This document shows, piece after piece, positions 29,464 to 37,840 of a stretch of 64,000 nucleotides of DNA. The DNA is from Couchioplanes azureus. Lineage in GTDB: Bacteria; Actinomycetota; Actinomycetes; Mycobacteriales; Micromonosporaceae. The DNA lies in assembly GCF_014648355.1 (NCBI RefSeq), contig NZ_BMQY01000010.1, forward strand, positions 96,684-160,683, read 5' to 3'. Below the pieces are notes generated by a model. It saw only the letters and a program-made list of their open reading frames with translations. It made no database searches and was not told the origin of the DNA. The position numbers and the translations under genes were made by a program. Each line of letters opens with the position of its first letter. The stretch's first letter is position 1.

Positions 29464-31524
29464 TTGCAGTGCATCGACACCGGCGACTGGGAGGCCGCCC
29501 TCACGCAGGCCCGGCGGATCGCCGCAGAGGCCGGGCCCCTCGCCGCGCGCACGGCGTGGCCGGTCACCATGATGCTGTACTTCCAGGGCGACCTGACCAC
29601 CGCGGGGGCGGTACTCCGCCGGGTCTCCCCTACTGTGTCCGGTGACGGCCCGGCGGACCGGGCGCTGCTCGCCGGCTGGGCCGCGGGTGTCCGCTGGGCC
29701 CTGAACGATCTGCCCGGCTGCCGCCGGGAGACGGACCGCGCCCACGCCCTCGCACAGCTCAGCGGCGAGCCGCGGGCCCTGGCGCTGGCTCACACGATGC
29801 TCGCCCTGCTGGCCGCAGCCGAGGGAGACCGCCGCGGCAACGACCGGCACTACGAGCTGGCCCTCGGTGCTGCGGTGCGCGCCGCGGACGCGACGCAACA
29901 GCTGCGGATCCGCGCGAATCGTGGGTCGCAGCGGCTGGAGGAGGGCGACCTCGAGGGCGCTCGCGCCGAGCTGGACCGGGCGCTCGACGCGGCGCCCGGG
30001 GGTCCGGTGCCCCATCCGGCGGTGGTGGGCCTGGCCCGGCACAACCGGGCGAAGGCGCTGCTGCGGAGCGGCCGCCTCGCCGCGGCCCGCGACGGGTTCC
30101 GGGCGGCGTGCACCACCTTGCAGCGGATCGGGGCCGGCTTCGTCGCGTACCCGCTGACCGGTCTCGGCGAGTGCCATGAACTGCGGGGAGATCTGCCGCA
30201 GGCGCGCGCCGCGTACGAGGAGGCGGTGCTGGTCGCCCGGAACGCCGCGATCTCCCCCGCGCTGGCGTCCGCGCGGTGCGGGCTGGCCCGGGTCCTCGCG
30301 GCCACCGGCGACGACGCCGCGGCCCGGACGGCCGCCGAGGCGGTCGCCGAGTCGACGGCCCTCACCGAGGCGCCGGCCCACGCCTGCGCGGGCTGGGCGG
30401 CACTGGCGACCGACCCGGTGGCGGCGCGCGCGTCCGCCGACACGGCGATCGCCCTGGCCCGGGCCGGACGCCACCCGGCGGCCCTCGCCGACGGGCTGGA
30501 GCTCGCCGCCATGACCCACCCGCCGGCCGAGGCGCAGCGGTTGCTGGCCGACGCGGAGCGGGTCTACGCCGACATCGGCGATCCGGTGGGCGTGGCCCGG
30601 GTCGCGCTGGCTCGCGCCCGCACCGGTCCGGGCGGGCCGGCGGCCGCCGCCCACCTCGTCGCCGAGCACCGGCTCCGCGCGCTGGACGTCGACCCGTCCA
30701 CCGGCACCCGCTCGCTCGCGCGGCACCTGGGGCCGCCGGAGAGCCCGGTCGCCGTACGGATGCTGGGCTCGTTCGCCGTCGCCCACCGGGGCGCACCGGT
30801 GCCGCTGACGGCCTGGCAGAGCCGCAAGGCCCGCGACGTGCTCAAGCTCCTGGTGGCCCGGCGCGGGCGCCCGATCACCCGGGCGGCCATCGGCGAGGCC
30901 CTGTGGCCGGGCGAGGACAAGGTCGGGAACCGGCTGTCGATCGCGCTGTCCATCCTGCGTACCGTGCTGGACCCGGAACGCGCCGCCCCGCCGGACCACT
31001 TCATCGTCGCGGGGGCCGAAGGCGTCGCGTACAACCCGCGGACGCTGGTCGTGGACGTCGACGTCTTCCTGGAGATCGCTGCCGCCGGGGCCGCCGCCGC
31101 GGCGGGCGGACGGATCGGCGAGGCCCGGATGCTGCTGGAGGCGGCCGCCGCGGCGTACACCGGTGACGTGCTCGACGACGAGCCGGATCTGGAGGCGGTG
31201 CTGCCGCTGCGCGAGGAGGCCCGCGCCACGTTCCTGGCGGCCCTGCGCACCCTGGGCACGGTCTGCTCGCAGGCGGGCGACGTCGACGGCGCGGTGCGGG
31301 CCTGGCTGCGGCTGCTGCAGCACGATCCCTACGACGAGGACTGCGCGCTGCGGCTGGTCGGCGTGCTCGGCGCCGCCGGGCGGCACGGCGAGGCGGCGCG
31401 CCACCACCGGACGTACGCCCGGCGCATGCGCGAGCTGGGACTGCCGGCGCAGCCCCTGCGCCGGTCCGTCCGCAATGGAGCCGGCGCGGCGGTCCATTGC
31501 AAGATCTCCCGGGCGAGCGTATAG
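29464..31524 (+). CDS. TPR protein with C-terminal BTAD/SARP-like domain
   Basis: A 686-aa protein. The N-terminal 450 residues are TPR-like helices (WEAALTQARRIAAEAGP, GDLEGARAELDRALDAAP, DLPQARAAYEEAVLVARN). The C-terminus is a SARP-type winged helix (VRMLGSFAVAHRGAPVPLTAWQ ... ARDVLKLLVARRGRPITRAAIGEALWP) followed by the BTAD (MLLEAAAAAYTGDVL, AWLRLLQHDPYDEDCALRL). Known SARPs have the DNA-binding domain at the N-terminus; the reversed order is less usual. TTG start at 29464. Probable transcriptional regulator, target unknown. The neighbouring secreted PI-PLC gene lies 59 nt downstream on the same strand. Confidence 0.78.
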   Translation: MQCIDTGDWEAALTQARRIAAEAGPLAARTAWPVTMMLYFQGDLTTAGAVLRRVSPTVSGDGPADRALLAGWAAGVRWALNDLPGCRRETDRAHALAQLSGEPRALALAHTMLALLAAAEGDRRGNDRHYELALGAAVRAADATQQLRIRANRGSQRLEEGDLEGARAELDRALDAAPGGPVPHPAVVGLARHNRAKALLRSGRLAAARDGFRAACTTLQRIGAGFVAYPLTGLGECHELRGDLPQARAAYEEAVLVARNAAISPALASARCGLARVLAATGDDAAARTAAEAVAESTALTEAPAHACAGWAALATDPVAARASADTAIALARAGRHPAALADGLELAAMTHPPAEAQRLLADAERVYADIGDPVGVARVALARARTGPGGPAAAAHLVAEHRLRALDVDPSTGTRSLARHLGPPESPVAVRMLGSFAVAHRGAPVPLTAWQSRKARDVLKLLVARRGRPITRAAIGEALWPGEDKVGNRLSIALSILRTVLDPERAAPPDHFIVAGAEGVAYNPRTLVVDVDVFLEIAAAGAAAAAGGRIGEARMLLEAAAAAYTGDVLDDEPDLEAVLPLREEARATFLAALRTLGTVCSQAGDVDGAVRAWLRLLQHDPYDEDCALRLVGVLGAAGRHGEAARHHRTYARRMRELGLPAQPLRRSVRNGAGAAVHCKISRASV

Positions 31525-31583
31525 ACGGTCATCATGATATTCCGCGCGCGGTCCCCGCGTGCCGGAGCCGAAGGGGGCACCGC

Positions 31584-32957
31584 ATGCGCCCGTTGTCCGC
31601 CGTCGTCCGCGCCGTACCGATGCTCGTGGCCGTCCTGCTCGTCACGCTGACCCCGACCGGCGGCGCCGCCACCGCGGCGGGCGTGGTGCCGGGCTCCTAC
31701 TACCTGCAGAGCGTCGTCACCGGTTTCCACACCGCCGCCGCCGGCGACGCCGTGCTGCAGCATCGGCCCAAGGGCGACGAGGACCACCAGCAGTGGGCGG
31801 TGCGCGCCGACGGCGCGGAATACCGGGTGGAGAACCTCGACCTGCCCGGCCGCTGCCTGGCCCGCTCCAGCGGCGCGCCCGTCCTGGCCTCCTGCGCGGC
31901 GGCGGGGACGCGGTGGGAGATCACGGCGGCCGGCGACGACCGGTACGCGGTCAAGGAGCCGGGCGCCGACCGTTATCTGACCGTGGTGCCCGCCGGCGAC
32001 GTCTGGGCCGAGGCGCTCGCCCTCGGCCCCGACGGCGAGCGGGCCCGGTGGTATCTGACGCCGTTGCTGCCGCCGCGCGTCCCGGTGCCGGCCGACGGCG
32101 ACCGCACTCTCGACCAGGTGACGTTCCTGACCGCGCACAACGCGTTCGCCAACGGCGTCGACGGCGGCTTCGCCCCGCCGATCGTCAACCTCTTCCCCAA
32201 CCAGGCACGCGGCATCAGCCAGCAGCTGGCCGACGGCGTACGCGGGTTCATGTTGGACATCCACCAGACGCCCGACGGGGCGATCCTCTGCCACCACAGC
32301 TGCACCCTGGTCGCGCGTCCGGTGGCGCTCTGGGTCGACCTCCAGCGCATCGTCACCTACCTCCAGGCGCACCCGTCGGAGATCGCCACAATCTTCCTCG
32401 AGGACTACGTGGCGCCGGCGGTGCTGCGTGCCGAGCTGGCGCGGGTGCCCGGCCTGGCCGGCATGCTGATCCGGCCGGACGTCGAGGGCGTGCGCGAGCA
32501 CGGCTGGCCGCGCCTGGCCGACCTGCGCGGCCGCGACAAGCGGTTGCTGATCTTCACCGATCACAGCCGCGCCGAGGACGAGGCGGCCGGACTGACCCGC
32601 GACACCTTCGGCGTGCAGTACCAGCGGGAGTGGACGGTGGAGAACTACTGGTCGATGGGGTCCGGCACGGGCACCTCGGACTGGTCCTGCTACAGCCGCT
32701 GGTACGGCGGCCCGGCCACGATCCCGCTGACGCACACCGAGCCGAATTTCCGCCCGCTGTTCGTCATGAACCACTTCCGGGACGTGCCGATACCGGCCAC
32801 CAGCTCGGGCGACAACGCCAAGGTGCTCAACCGGGCCGAGCGGTTCTGCACCCCGGCGGCCCGCAAGAAGCCCAACTACCTCGCGGTCGACCGGTACGAC
32901 CTCGGCGGCCCGGCCACCGCGGTCGACCGGCTGAACACCTACGACGTCTTTAGTTGA
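31584..32957 (+). CDS. Secreted PI-PLC X-domain phosphodiesterase
   Basis: A 457-aa secreted protein. Signal peptide MRPLSAVVRAVPMLVAVLLV ... GGAATAAG is followed by a ricin-like lectin stretch (YYLQSVVTGFHTAAAGDAVLQ, LPGRCLARSSG) and a PI-PLC X-type TIM barrel. The catalytic pair is seen in FLTAHNAFANG and GAILCHHSCTL, with DIHQ between. These enzymes cleave phosphatidylinositol or GPI-like anchors; the substrate here is unproven. The 3' end overlaps the convergent deacetylase/glycosyltransferase gene by 8 nt. Good candidate for an exported virulence-type or nutrient-scavenging enzyme. Confidence 0.82.
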   Translation: MRPLSAVVRAVPMLVAVLLVTLTPTGGAATAAGVVPGSYYLQSVVTGFHTAAAGDAVLQHRPKGDEDHQQWAVRADGAEYRVENLDLPGRCLARSSGAPVLASCAAAGTRWEITAAGDDRYAVKEPGADRYLTVVPAGDVWAEALALGPDGERARWYLTPLLPPRVPVPADGDRTLDQVTFLTAHNAFANGVDGGFAPPIVNLFPNQARGISQQLADGVRGFMLDIHQTPDGAILCHHSCTLVARPVALWVDLQRIVTYLQAHPSEIATIFLEDYVAPAVLRAELARVPGLAGMLIRPDVEGVREHGWPRLADLRGRDKRLLIFTDHSRAEDEAAGLTRDTFGVQYQREWTVENYWSMGSGTGTSDWSCYSRWYGGPATIPLTHTEPNFRPLFVMNHFRDVPIPATSSGDNAKVLNRAERFCTPAARKKPNYLAVDRYDLGGPATAVDRLNTYDVFS

Positions 32958-35169
32958 TCGGCCAGCGCACGCGGGGACGCTGGGTGGAGACGGCCGGCCT
33001 CGCCCGGTTCACCAGGTCGGCCGGATGCCGGGCGAGCTGCTGAGGCGCCGGCCATTCGGGGCGCGAACCGGCGTGCGCCGTGGCGGCGCCGGTGCGCACC
33101 ATCCGGTGCCACCGCAGCCTGCCGCCGAGCAGCGCCATCACGGTCGACTGGATGACCACGAGGTACATCAGCTGCCGGTAGACGATCTGCTGCAACGGCA
33201 GGCTCCACAGCGGGGTCCAGCGCTCGCCGTCGAGATGCAGCGCGTACGCGGCCGTGGCCGCCTGGACCGCGGTGAAGCCCGCCCAGGTGGCGACGACCGT
33301 GGCCGGTTCGAGGAAGAACGCGCCGTACACGGCGTACACGTCCACCATCGGCGCGGTGAGCGGCAGCAGCACCTGGAAGAGCAGGAGGTAGCCCAGTCCT
33401 CGCCGGCCGAGGCGGCCGGCGGGGCCCCGCTCGCGCAACGCACGGCGGTGCTTCCACATCGCCTGCATCGTGCCGTAGCACCAGCGGTACCGCTGCCGCC
33501 ACAGCTGGCGCAGCGAGGCGGGAGCCTCGGTCCAGGCGACCGCGGTGGGCTCGTAGACCACACGCCAGCCCGCCCGCAGCACCGCCATGGTGAAGTCGGT
33601 GTCCTCGGCCAGGGTGTCCGCCGGCACGCCGCCGGCGTCGCCGATCGCCCGGCGCCGGAAGGCGCCGATCGCGCCGGGCACGGTCGGCATGCACTCGGCG
33701 ACGTCGAACATGCGCCGGTCGAGGTTGAAGCCGATCACGTACTCGAGGTGCTGCCAGCGGCCGAGCAGGCCGCCGCGGTTCGCGACCTTGGTGTTGCCCG
33801 ACACGGCGCCCACCCGGGGGTCGCGCAGGGGCTGCACCAGGCGGCCGACCGCGTCCGGCTCGAAGACGGTGTCGCCGTCGACCAGGACGAGGATGTCGTG
33901 CTGGGCGTACGCGATGCCGTGGTTGAGGGCCGTGGGTTTGCCGGCGTTGCGCTGGCGCAGGACGTGGACGCCGGGCAGGCCGAGGCGCGCGACGATGTCG
34001 GCGGTGCCGTCGGTGGAGCCGTCGTCGACCACGATGACCTCGACGCCGGGGTAGTCGCTGCGGACCAGCGAGCGTACGGTCGCCGCGATGTTGGCGGCCT
34101 CGTTGAAGGCGGGCACGATCACCGAGACCGGCCCCACGTACGCCGGCGGGCCGCTCTCCCGGCGCAGCCGGCGCAGGTGCAGGCGGGCGCTGACGAGCTG
34201 GGCCAGCAGCCGCAGCGCGGCGAGGACCACGGCGACGAGCATGAGCAGGGTGAGGGCGTCGGCGAGCCAGGCACCGGCGGACTGGGCGGCGCGGAAGGCG
34301 TGGCCGCGCCACTTCTGGCCGGTGCTCGCCGCCGGCATCGCGGAGAGGCCGAGGCCCTCCGAGACGGTGACGAAGCGGTAGCCCCTCGCCTGCAGGGCGG
34401 GGACGAGCCGGTCGAGGGCCGCGACGGTCTGGGCACGGTCGCCGCCGGAGTCGTGCATCATCACGACCGCGCCGGCCGAGCCCCGGGGCCGGGCCGCGGC
34501 GGCGATGGCATCCGCGCCCGGGCGGCGCCAGTCGGCGGTGTCCAGATCGGTCAGTACGAGCAGGTAGCCGGCCTCCGCGGCGCGCCGGTGGGCGCGGTGG
34601 TCGGCCGCGGTCACGGCCGCCGGCTTCGACGAGTACGGCGGGCGCAGCAGCACCGGCCGGCGCCCGGTGGCGGCGGCGACCGCGTTGGTGGTCAGGGTGA
34701 GCTCGGCGTCGAGCCGCCAGTGCGGCAGCGCGGCGACGTCGGCGTGGGAGAACGTGTGCACGCCGATCTCGTGGCCCTCGGCGAGCACCCGGCGCGCGAT
34801 CTCGGGGTGCTCGTTGACCTGCGACCCGACCTGGAAGAACGTGGCGTGCGCCCGGTGCCGGGCCAGCACGTCCAGGATGGCCGGGGTCCAGCGGGGGTCC
34901 GGGCCGTCGTCGAAGGTCAGCGCGATGGTCTTGGCCGGCATGCCGCGGGTGCTGACGGCGGTGCCGGGGCCCAGGCGCTGGACCGCCGCGCCACCGGTGA
35001 CCGCCGCCGGCGCCGGGCCGGATGCGGGCGCGGGCGCGGGGCCGTCGCCCTCGCCGCCCACGTGGTTCACGTAGCCGTTGAGGCTCAGCTCCGCCAGCAG
35101 CACGCCCATCGCCAGGACGAGCAGGACCCAGTGGGCCCGTGGCTCCCGCCGCAGCACACGCTTGCCCAT
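32950..35169 (-). CDS. Fused polysaccharide deacetylase / glycosyltransferase 2
   Basis: A 739-aa membrane protein. After an N-terminal helix (WVLLVLAMGVLLAELSL), a NodB-type deacetylase has TIALTFDDGPDPRW, GVHTFSHADVAALP and LRPPYSSKPA motifs. Then comes a family 2 glycosyltransferase: VSVIVPAFNEAANI, VVDDGSTDG, LVDGDTVF, LAEDTDF and RQRYRWCYG, with C-terminal membrane helices. This fusion matches MatB-type proteins of streptomycetes, which make a PNAG-like polysaccharide that glues pellets together. It is the last gene of the operon headed by an ECF sigma factor. Start ATG 35169, 1 nt after the preceding stop. Confidence 0.88.
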   Translation of the reverse strand: MGKRVLRREPRAHWVLLVLAMGVLLAELSLNGYVNHVGGEGDGPAPAPASGPAPAAVTGGAAVQRLGPGTAVSTRGMPAKTIALTFDDGPDPRWTPAILDVLARHRAHATFFQVGSQVNEHPEIARRVLAEGHEIGVHTFSHADVAALPHWRLDAELTLTTNAVAAATGRRPVLLRPPYSSKPAAVTAADHRAHRRAAEAGYLLVLTDLDTADWRRPGADAIAAAARPRGSAGAVVMMHDSGGDRAQTVAALDRLVPALQARGYRFVTVSEGLGLSAMPAASTGQKWRGHAFRAAQSAGAWLADALTLLMLVAVVLAALRLLAQLVSARLHLRRLRRESGPPAYVGPVSVIVPAFNEAANIAATVRSLVRSDYPGVEVIVVDDGSTDGTADIVARLGLPGVHVLRQRNAGKPTALNHGIAYAQHDILVLVDGDTVFEPDAVGRLVQPLRDPRVGAVSGNTKVANRGGLLGRWQHLEYVIGFNLDRRMFDVAECMPTVPGAIGAFRRRAIGDAGGVPADTLAEDTDFTMAVLRAGWRVVYEPTAVAWTEAPASLRQLWRQRYRWCYGTMQAMWKHRRALRERGPAGRLGRRGLGYLLLFQVLLPLTAPMVDVYAVYGAFFLEPATVVATWAGFTAVQAATAAYALHLDGERWTPLWSLPLQQIVYRQLMYLVVIQSTVMALLGGRLRWHRMVRTGAATAHAGSRPEWPAPQQLARHPADLVNRARPAVSTQRPRVRWPIN

Positions 35170-35170
35170 G

Positions 35171-35563
35171 TCAGCGCCTCTTCCCCGGTGGTGCGGCCGG
35201 AGTGTGGGTCGGGATCCGGCGGCGGCTGCTCGGCGTCGGTGCCGCGGCGGACGTGCTCGCGGACGCGCCGGGCGTGGGCCGGGTGGTCGTGGCGGTGCGG
35301 CTCGGCTCGTTGGCGGGTGCCACCGGGACGGCGGTGCGGATGCGCGGGCGCACCGGCGTCGGGGACGGTGCCGGGTCGTGGCCGCGCAGCCGCTCCGTGC
35401 GCGACTCCGCCCAGCCCGGCAGCGACGCCGGGCCGGTGCCGGTGAAGCCGGCGACCAGCGCGAGCACGGCGACTACGAGGACGAGGGCACCCGCCGAGCC
35501 GGCCAGCGCGACCACGCGGCGGCGGCGCCCGGTGCGGTCGACGAAGACCGGCTCGACGGTCAC
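35171..35563 (-). CDS. Small membrane protein, Pro/Thr-rich
   Basis: A 130-aa protein with a basic N-terminus (VFVDRTGRRRRVV), a membrane helix (LAGSAGALVLVVAVLALVAG), and a Pro/Thr/Ser-rich exterior tail (TPGASASTSAAAPTPSS). Its GTG overlaps the previous stop (GTGA) and its stop is 1 nt from the deacetylase/glycosyltransferase gene. A membrane partner of that synthase is a fair guess. No family recognised. Confidence 0.6.
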   Translation of the reverse strand: MTVEPVFVDRTGRRRRVVALAGSAGALVLVVAVLALVAGFTGTGPASLPGWAESRTERLRGHDPAPSPTPVRPRIRTAVPVAPANEPSRTATTTRPTPGASASTSAAAPTPSSRRRIPTHTPAAPPGKRR

Positions 35564-36414
35564 TTCGGTCCTCGGGTCTTGTCGCTGCCGTTGTCGTCGC
35601 CGTTGCCGTCACCGGATGTGGGGGTCGGCTTGCCGGGGTGGGCGGGCTTGCCGGTGTGATCCGGCTTGCGGGTCTGATCGGGCTTGCCGGGGTGGGCGGG
35701 CTTGGCCTCGCCCGGCGCCGGGGTGGTGCCCGGCGCGCCGGGCTGGGTCGCGCAGAAGTCCGCGACGCGGTCCTCGCCACCGGCCGCGGCGATCAGGTCC
35801 CGGCGGGAGTCGGCGCTCATCGCCTTGCCGTGCGGTGTGCGCTGCGCGGCCCAGGCCCGGCAGAGCCCGGGTACGGCCGGATCCGCCGACGCCGGCCCGC
35901 CGGTGGGCGACGGGCCGGGCGCCGATCGGGCGGATGTCTGGGGGGACGGTGTGGCGGACGTCGGGGACGGGGGTCGTGCGGACGTGGTCTCGGGCGCCGG
36001 CGCGGGGACGCCGACGGCCGAGAACAGGCGATGGGCCTGTTGCTGTGCCCCGGCGGGAAGATGCCCCGTCTCCGCCGCCAGGGCGACACCACCGCCCGCC
36101 AGGACAGCCACTCCGGCCGCCACCTTCACAGCGGCCGTCCTGGCGGGCAGTGGTATGCGTACACGGCGTCTTCCTCTCGGCAGGCTGGTCGTTTCAGCGT
36201 CCCGATACGCCGCCACGAACGCGGCCACCGCCGCCCGCTCGCCGGCCAGCTCCCGGGGGGAGGCGGGCGCCTTGGCGGCGTCGAGCAGTGCGGCCAGCCC
36301 ACGGTGGTCGGCCCCGGCGGGGTCGCCGGTCATCAGCCGGTCGGCCTCCGCCGGGCCGAGCCGGGAAGTTCGCCGTGTACGCATCGCAAACAGAAGAGCG
36401 CGCCAGCCTCCCAT
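35560..36414 (-). CDS. Membrane protein following ECF sigma factor (anti-sigma-like)
   Basis: A ~284-aa protein. An N-terminal cytosolic segment (LLFAMRTRRTSRLGPAEADRL) is followed by helices (ELAGERAAVAAFVAAYRD), a membrane helix (AAVKVAAGVAVLAGGGVALA) and a long Pro/Ser-rich extracellular region with repeated PGKP/DHTGKP units. Its position right behind an ECF sigma gene (4 nt gap) and this topology suggest an anti-sigma factor. No canonical HxxxCxxC zinc anti-sigma motif is seen, so that role is unproven. Start ATG 36414 or ATG 36384. Confidence 0.6.
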   Translation of the reverse strand: MGGWRALLFAMRTRRTSRLGPAEADRLMTGDPAGADHRGLAALLDAAKAPASPRELAGERAAVAAFVAAYRDAETTSLPRGRRRVRIPLPARTAAVKVAAGVAVLAGGGVALAAETGHLPAGAQQQAHRLFSAVGVPAPAPETTSARPPSPTSATPSPQTSARSAPGPSPTGGPASADPAVPGLCRAWAAQRTPHGKAMSADSRRDLIAAAGGEDRVADFCATQPGAPGTTPAPGEAKPAHPGKPDQTRKPDHTGKPAHPGKPTPTSGDGNGDDNGSDKTRGPK

Positions 36415-36418
36415 CGCG

Positions 36419-37024
36419 TTACACCCCCCTCGTACGGATGACGTCCTCGTCCTCGCCGCGCGCCTGCACCCGCGGGTCGGCGGCGAGTTTGCGCAGGCCA
36501 CGCAGGGTGGCCACGCGGACCGCACCGGCCCGTTTGCCGAGCACCCGGGCGGTGGTCGCCACGTCGAGCCCGGCCACCACGCGCAGCATCACGGCCTCGG
36601 CCTGGTCCGGCGGCAGCCCGGCGATGATCGCGATCGCCCACTCGGTGCCGGAGCGCTCCAGGGCCTGCGCGGCGGCGTCGCCGGTCCGGCCGGCGTCCTC
36701 GGCGGTGAGCTCGGCCGGATCCTCCTGCCGCCGCCCGGCGCGCCGCCGCTCGTCGATGCCGCGGTGCCGCGCGATCCGGAACAGCCAGCCCCGGAAGGCG
36801 GCCCCGTCGCCGGTGAAGCGGTGCAGATCCCGGGCGGCCTGCAGCCAGGTCTCGGAGGCCACGTCCTCGGCGGCGTCGCCGACCACGACCCGCAGGTACC
36901 GCAGGACGGCGGGCTGCAGCGAGCGCCACAGGGCGGTGAATCCCGCCTCGTCGCCGGCGCACGCCGCCCGCACCGCCGCGGTCAGTTCGTCGTCATCCCA
37001 CACGCTTGCTCGTCGACCCCTCAC
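36419..37024 (-). CDS. ECF sigma factor
   Basis: About 201 aa. Sigma-70 region 2 is seen as FTALWRSLQPAVLRYLRVVV ... AEDVASETWLQAARD with FRGWLFRIARHRGIDERRR. Region 4 is seen as IAIIAGLPPDQAEAVMLRV and LDVATTARVLGKRAGAVRV. It heads an operon coding a probable membrane regulator, a small membrane protein and a deacetylase/glycosyltransferase; these are separated by 4 nt, -4 nt and 1 nt. The start is GTG 37024 or GTG 37003 (VWDDDEL). Likely controls cell-surface polysaccharide in response to a membrane signal; this is inferred from gene order. Confidence 0.87.
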   Translation of the reverse strand: MRGRRASVWDDDELTAAVRAACAGDEAGFTALWRSLQPAVLRYLRVVVGDAAEDVASETWLQAARDLHRFTGDGAAFRGWLFRIARHRGIDERRRAGRRQEDPAELTAEDAGRTGDAAAQALERSGTEWAIAIIAGLPPDQAEAVMLRVVAGLDVATTARVLGKRAGAVRVATLRGLRKLAADPRVQARGEDEDVIRTRGV

Positions 37025-37194
37025 CCCGGCGCCGCTGTTCCGGCCCGGACAAGGCCAGCACGGTACACACCGCCGCCGGCGCGGGGTGGACGATGGGTAC
37101 CGCGGTCAGACGCCGGGACGCGGGCACACAGGGGGACGCCACGGCACAGGGGAGTCAAGTGGCCACGAACGGGCCGAGACGAGGTGGAAGAGAG

Positions 37195-37267
37195 CTCCCC
37201 CGATTGGACTCGAACCAATAACCTGCCGGTTAACAGCCGGCTGCTCTGCCAATTGAGCTACAGGGGA
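37195..37267 (-). tRNA. tRNA-Asn (GUU)
   Basis: On the minus strand 73 nt fold as a tRNA: acceptor TCCCCTG / CGGGGGA (one G-U), D-arm GCTCAATTGGCAGAGC, anticodon loop CTGTTAA (GTT = Asn), T-arm ATTGGTTCGAGTCCAAT, discriminator G. CCA not encoded. No att repeat is seen around it. Confidence 0.95.
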
Positions 37268-37474
37268 CTGCTGGGGCCCGACCTCCCGCGGCGCGGGTTG
37301 TCGTGGCGACCGGGGAAACAATACATCACCCGGCGCCCCGACCGCCTGCGGGGTACCCCGACACTCCCGGAGCGGACTCAACCGGCGGAAACGAGGACGG
37401 GGGGAATGAGCGGGCGGCAGGATGGGTATGCACCGGACCAGACGCACGCGCGTCACCGAACGGAAGGAGCCGCC

Positions 37475-37783
37475 ATGCGCGGAAAGCTCATGTTCATCAC
37501 GGGTCTCGCGGCGGGCTTCGTCCTGGGCAGCCGTGCCGGCCGGGAGAAGTACGAGGAGATCGCGGCCAACGCCAAGAAGGTGTGGGAACACCCGACGGTG
37601 CAAGAGGCCGCCGGCGTTGCCCAGGCGCAGGCCAACAAGCTCTACACCGAGGGCAAGGACAAGCTGAACCAGTCCAAGCTCGGTGAGAAGCTGCACTCCG
37701 CCAGCAGCAGCACGTCGTCGTCCAGCTCGGGCGACCTGTCGACCTCCACCGTGAGTTCGAACAGCACGGGCACCACGTACTGA
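37475..37783 (+). CDS. YtxH-like small membrane-associated protein
   Basis: A 102-aa protein with an N-terminal helix and glycine-rich turn (GKLMFITGLAAGFVLGSRAG) followed by REKYEEIAANAKKVWEHPTV, the typical YtxH-like pattern of actinobacteria. The C-terminal half is Ser/Thr-rich and probably disordered. CGGAAGGAG precedes the ATG. Small stress-linked proteins of this type are widespread; exact role unknown. Confidence 0.7.
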   Translation: MRGKLMFITGLAAGFVLGSRAGREKYEEIAANAKKVWEHPTVQEAAGVAQAQANKLYTEGKDKLNQSKLGEKLHSASSSTSSSSSGDLSTSTVSSNSTGTTY

Positions 37784-37801
37784 CCTGTCGCCGCATCCGG
37801 T

Positions 37802-37831
37802 GGCCCGGCCCGTCTCCGCACGGGCCGGGCC
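37802..37831. terminator. Convergent terminator hairpin
   Basis: GGCCCGGCCCGT / ACGGGCCGGGCC, a 12-bp perfect stem with a 6-nt loop, between the convergent YtxH-like and isomerase genes. It can serve both strands. Confidence 0.75.
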
Positions 37832-37840
37832 GCCGGCGTG

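Noticed and set aside
29281..31497. A 738-aa minus-strand frame across the SARP-like gene
   Set aside because: Low-complexity Arg/Gly/Asp-rich shadow of the plus-strand gene, which has clear TPR and BTAD motifs.
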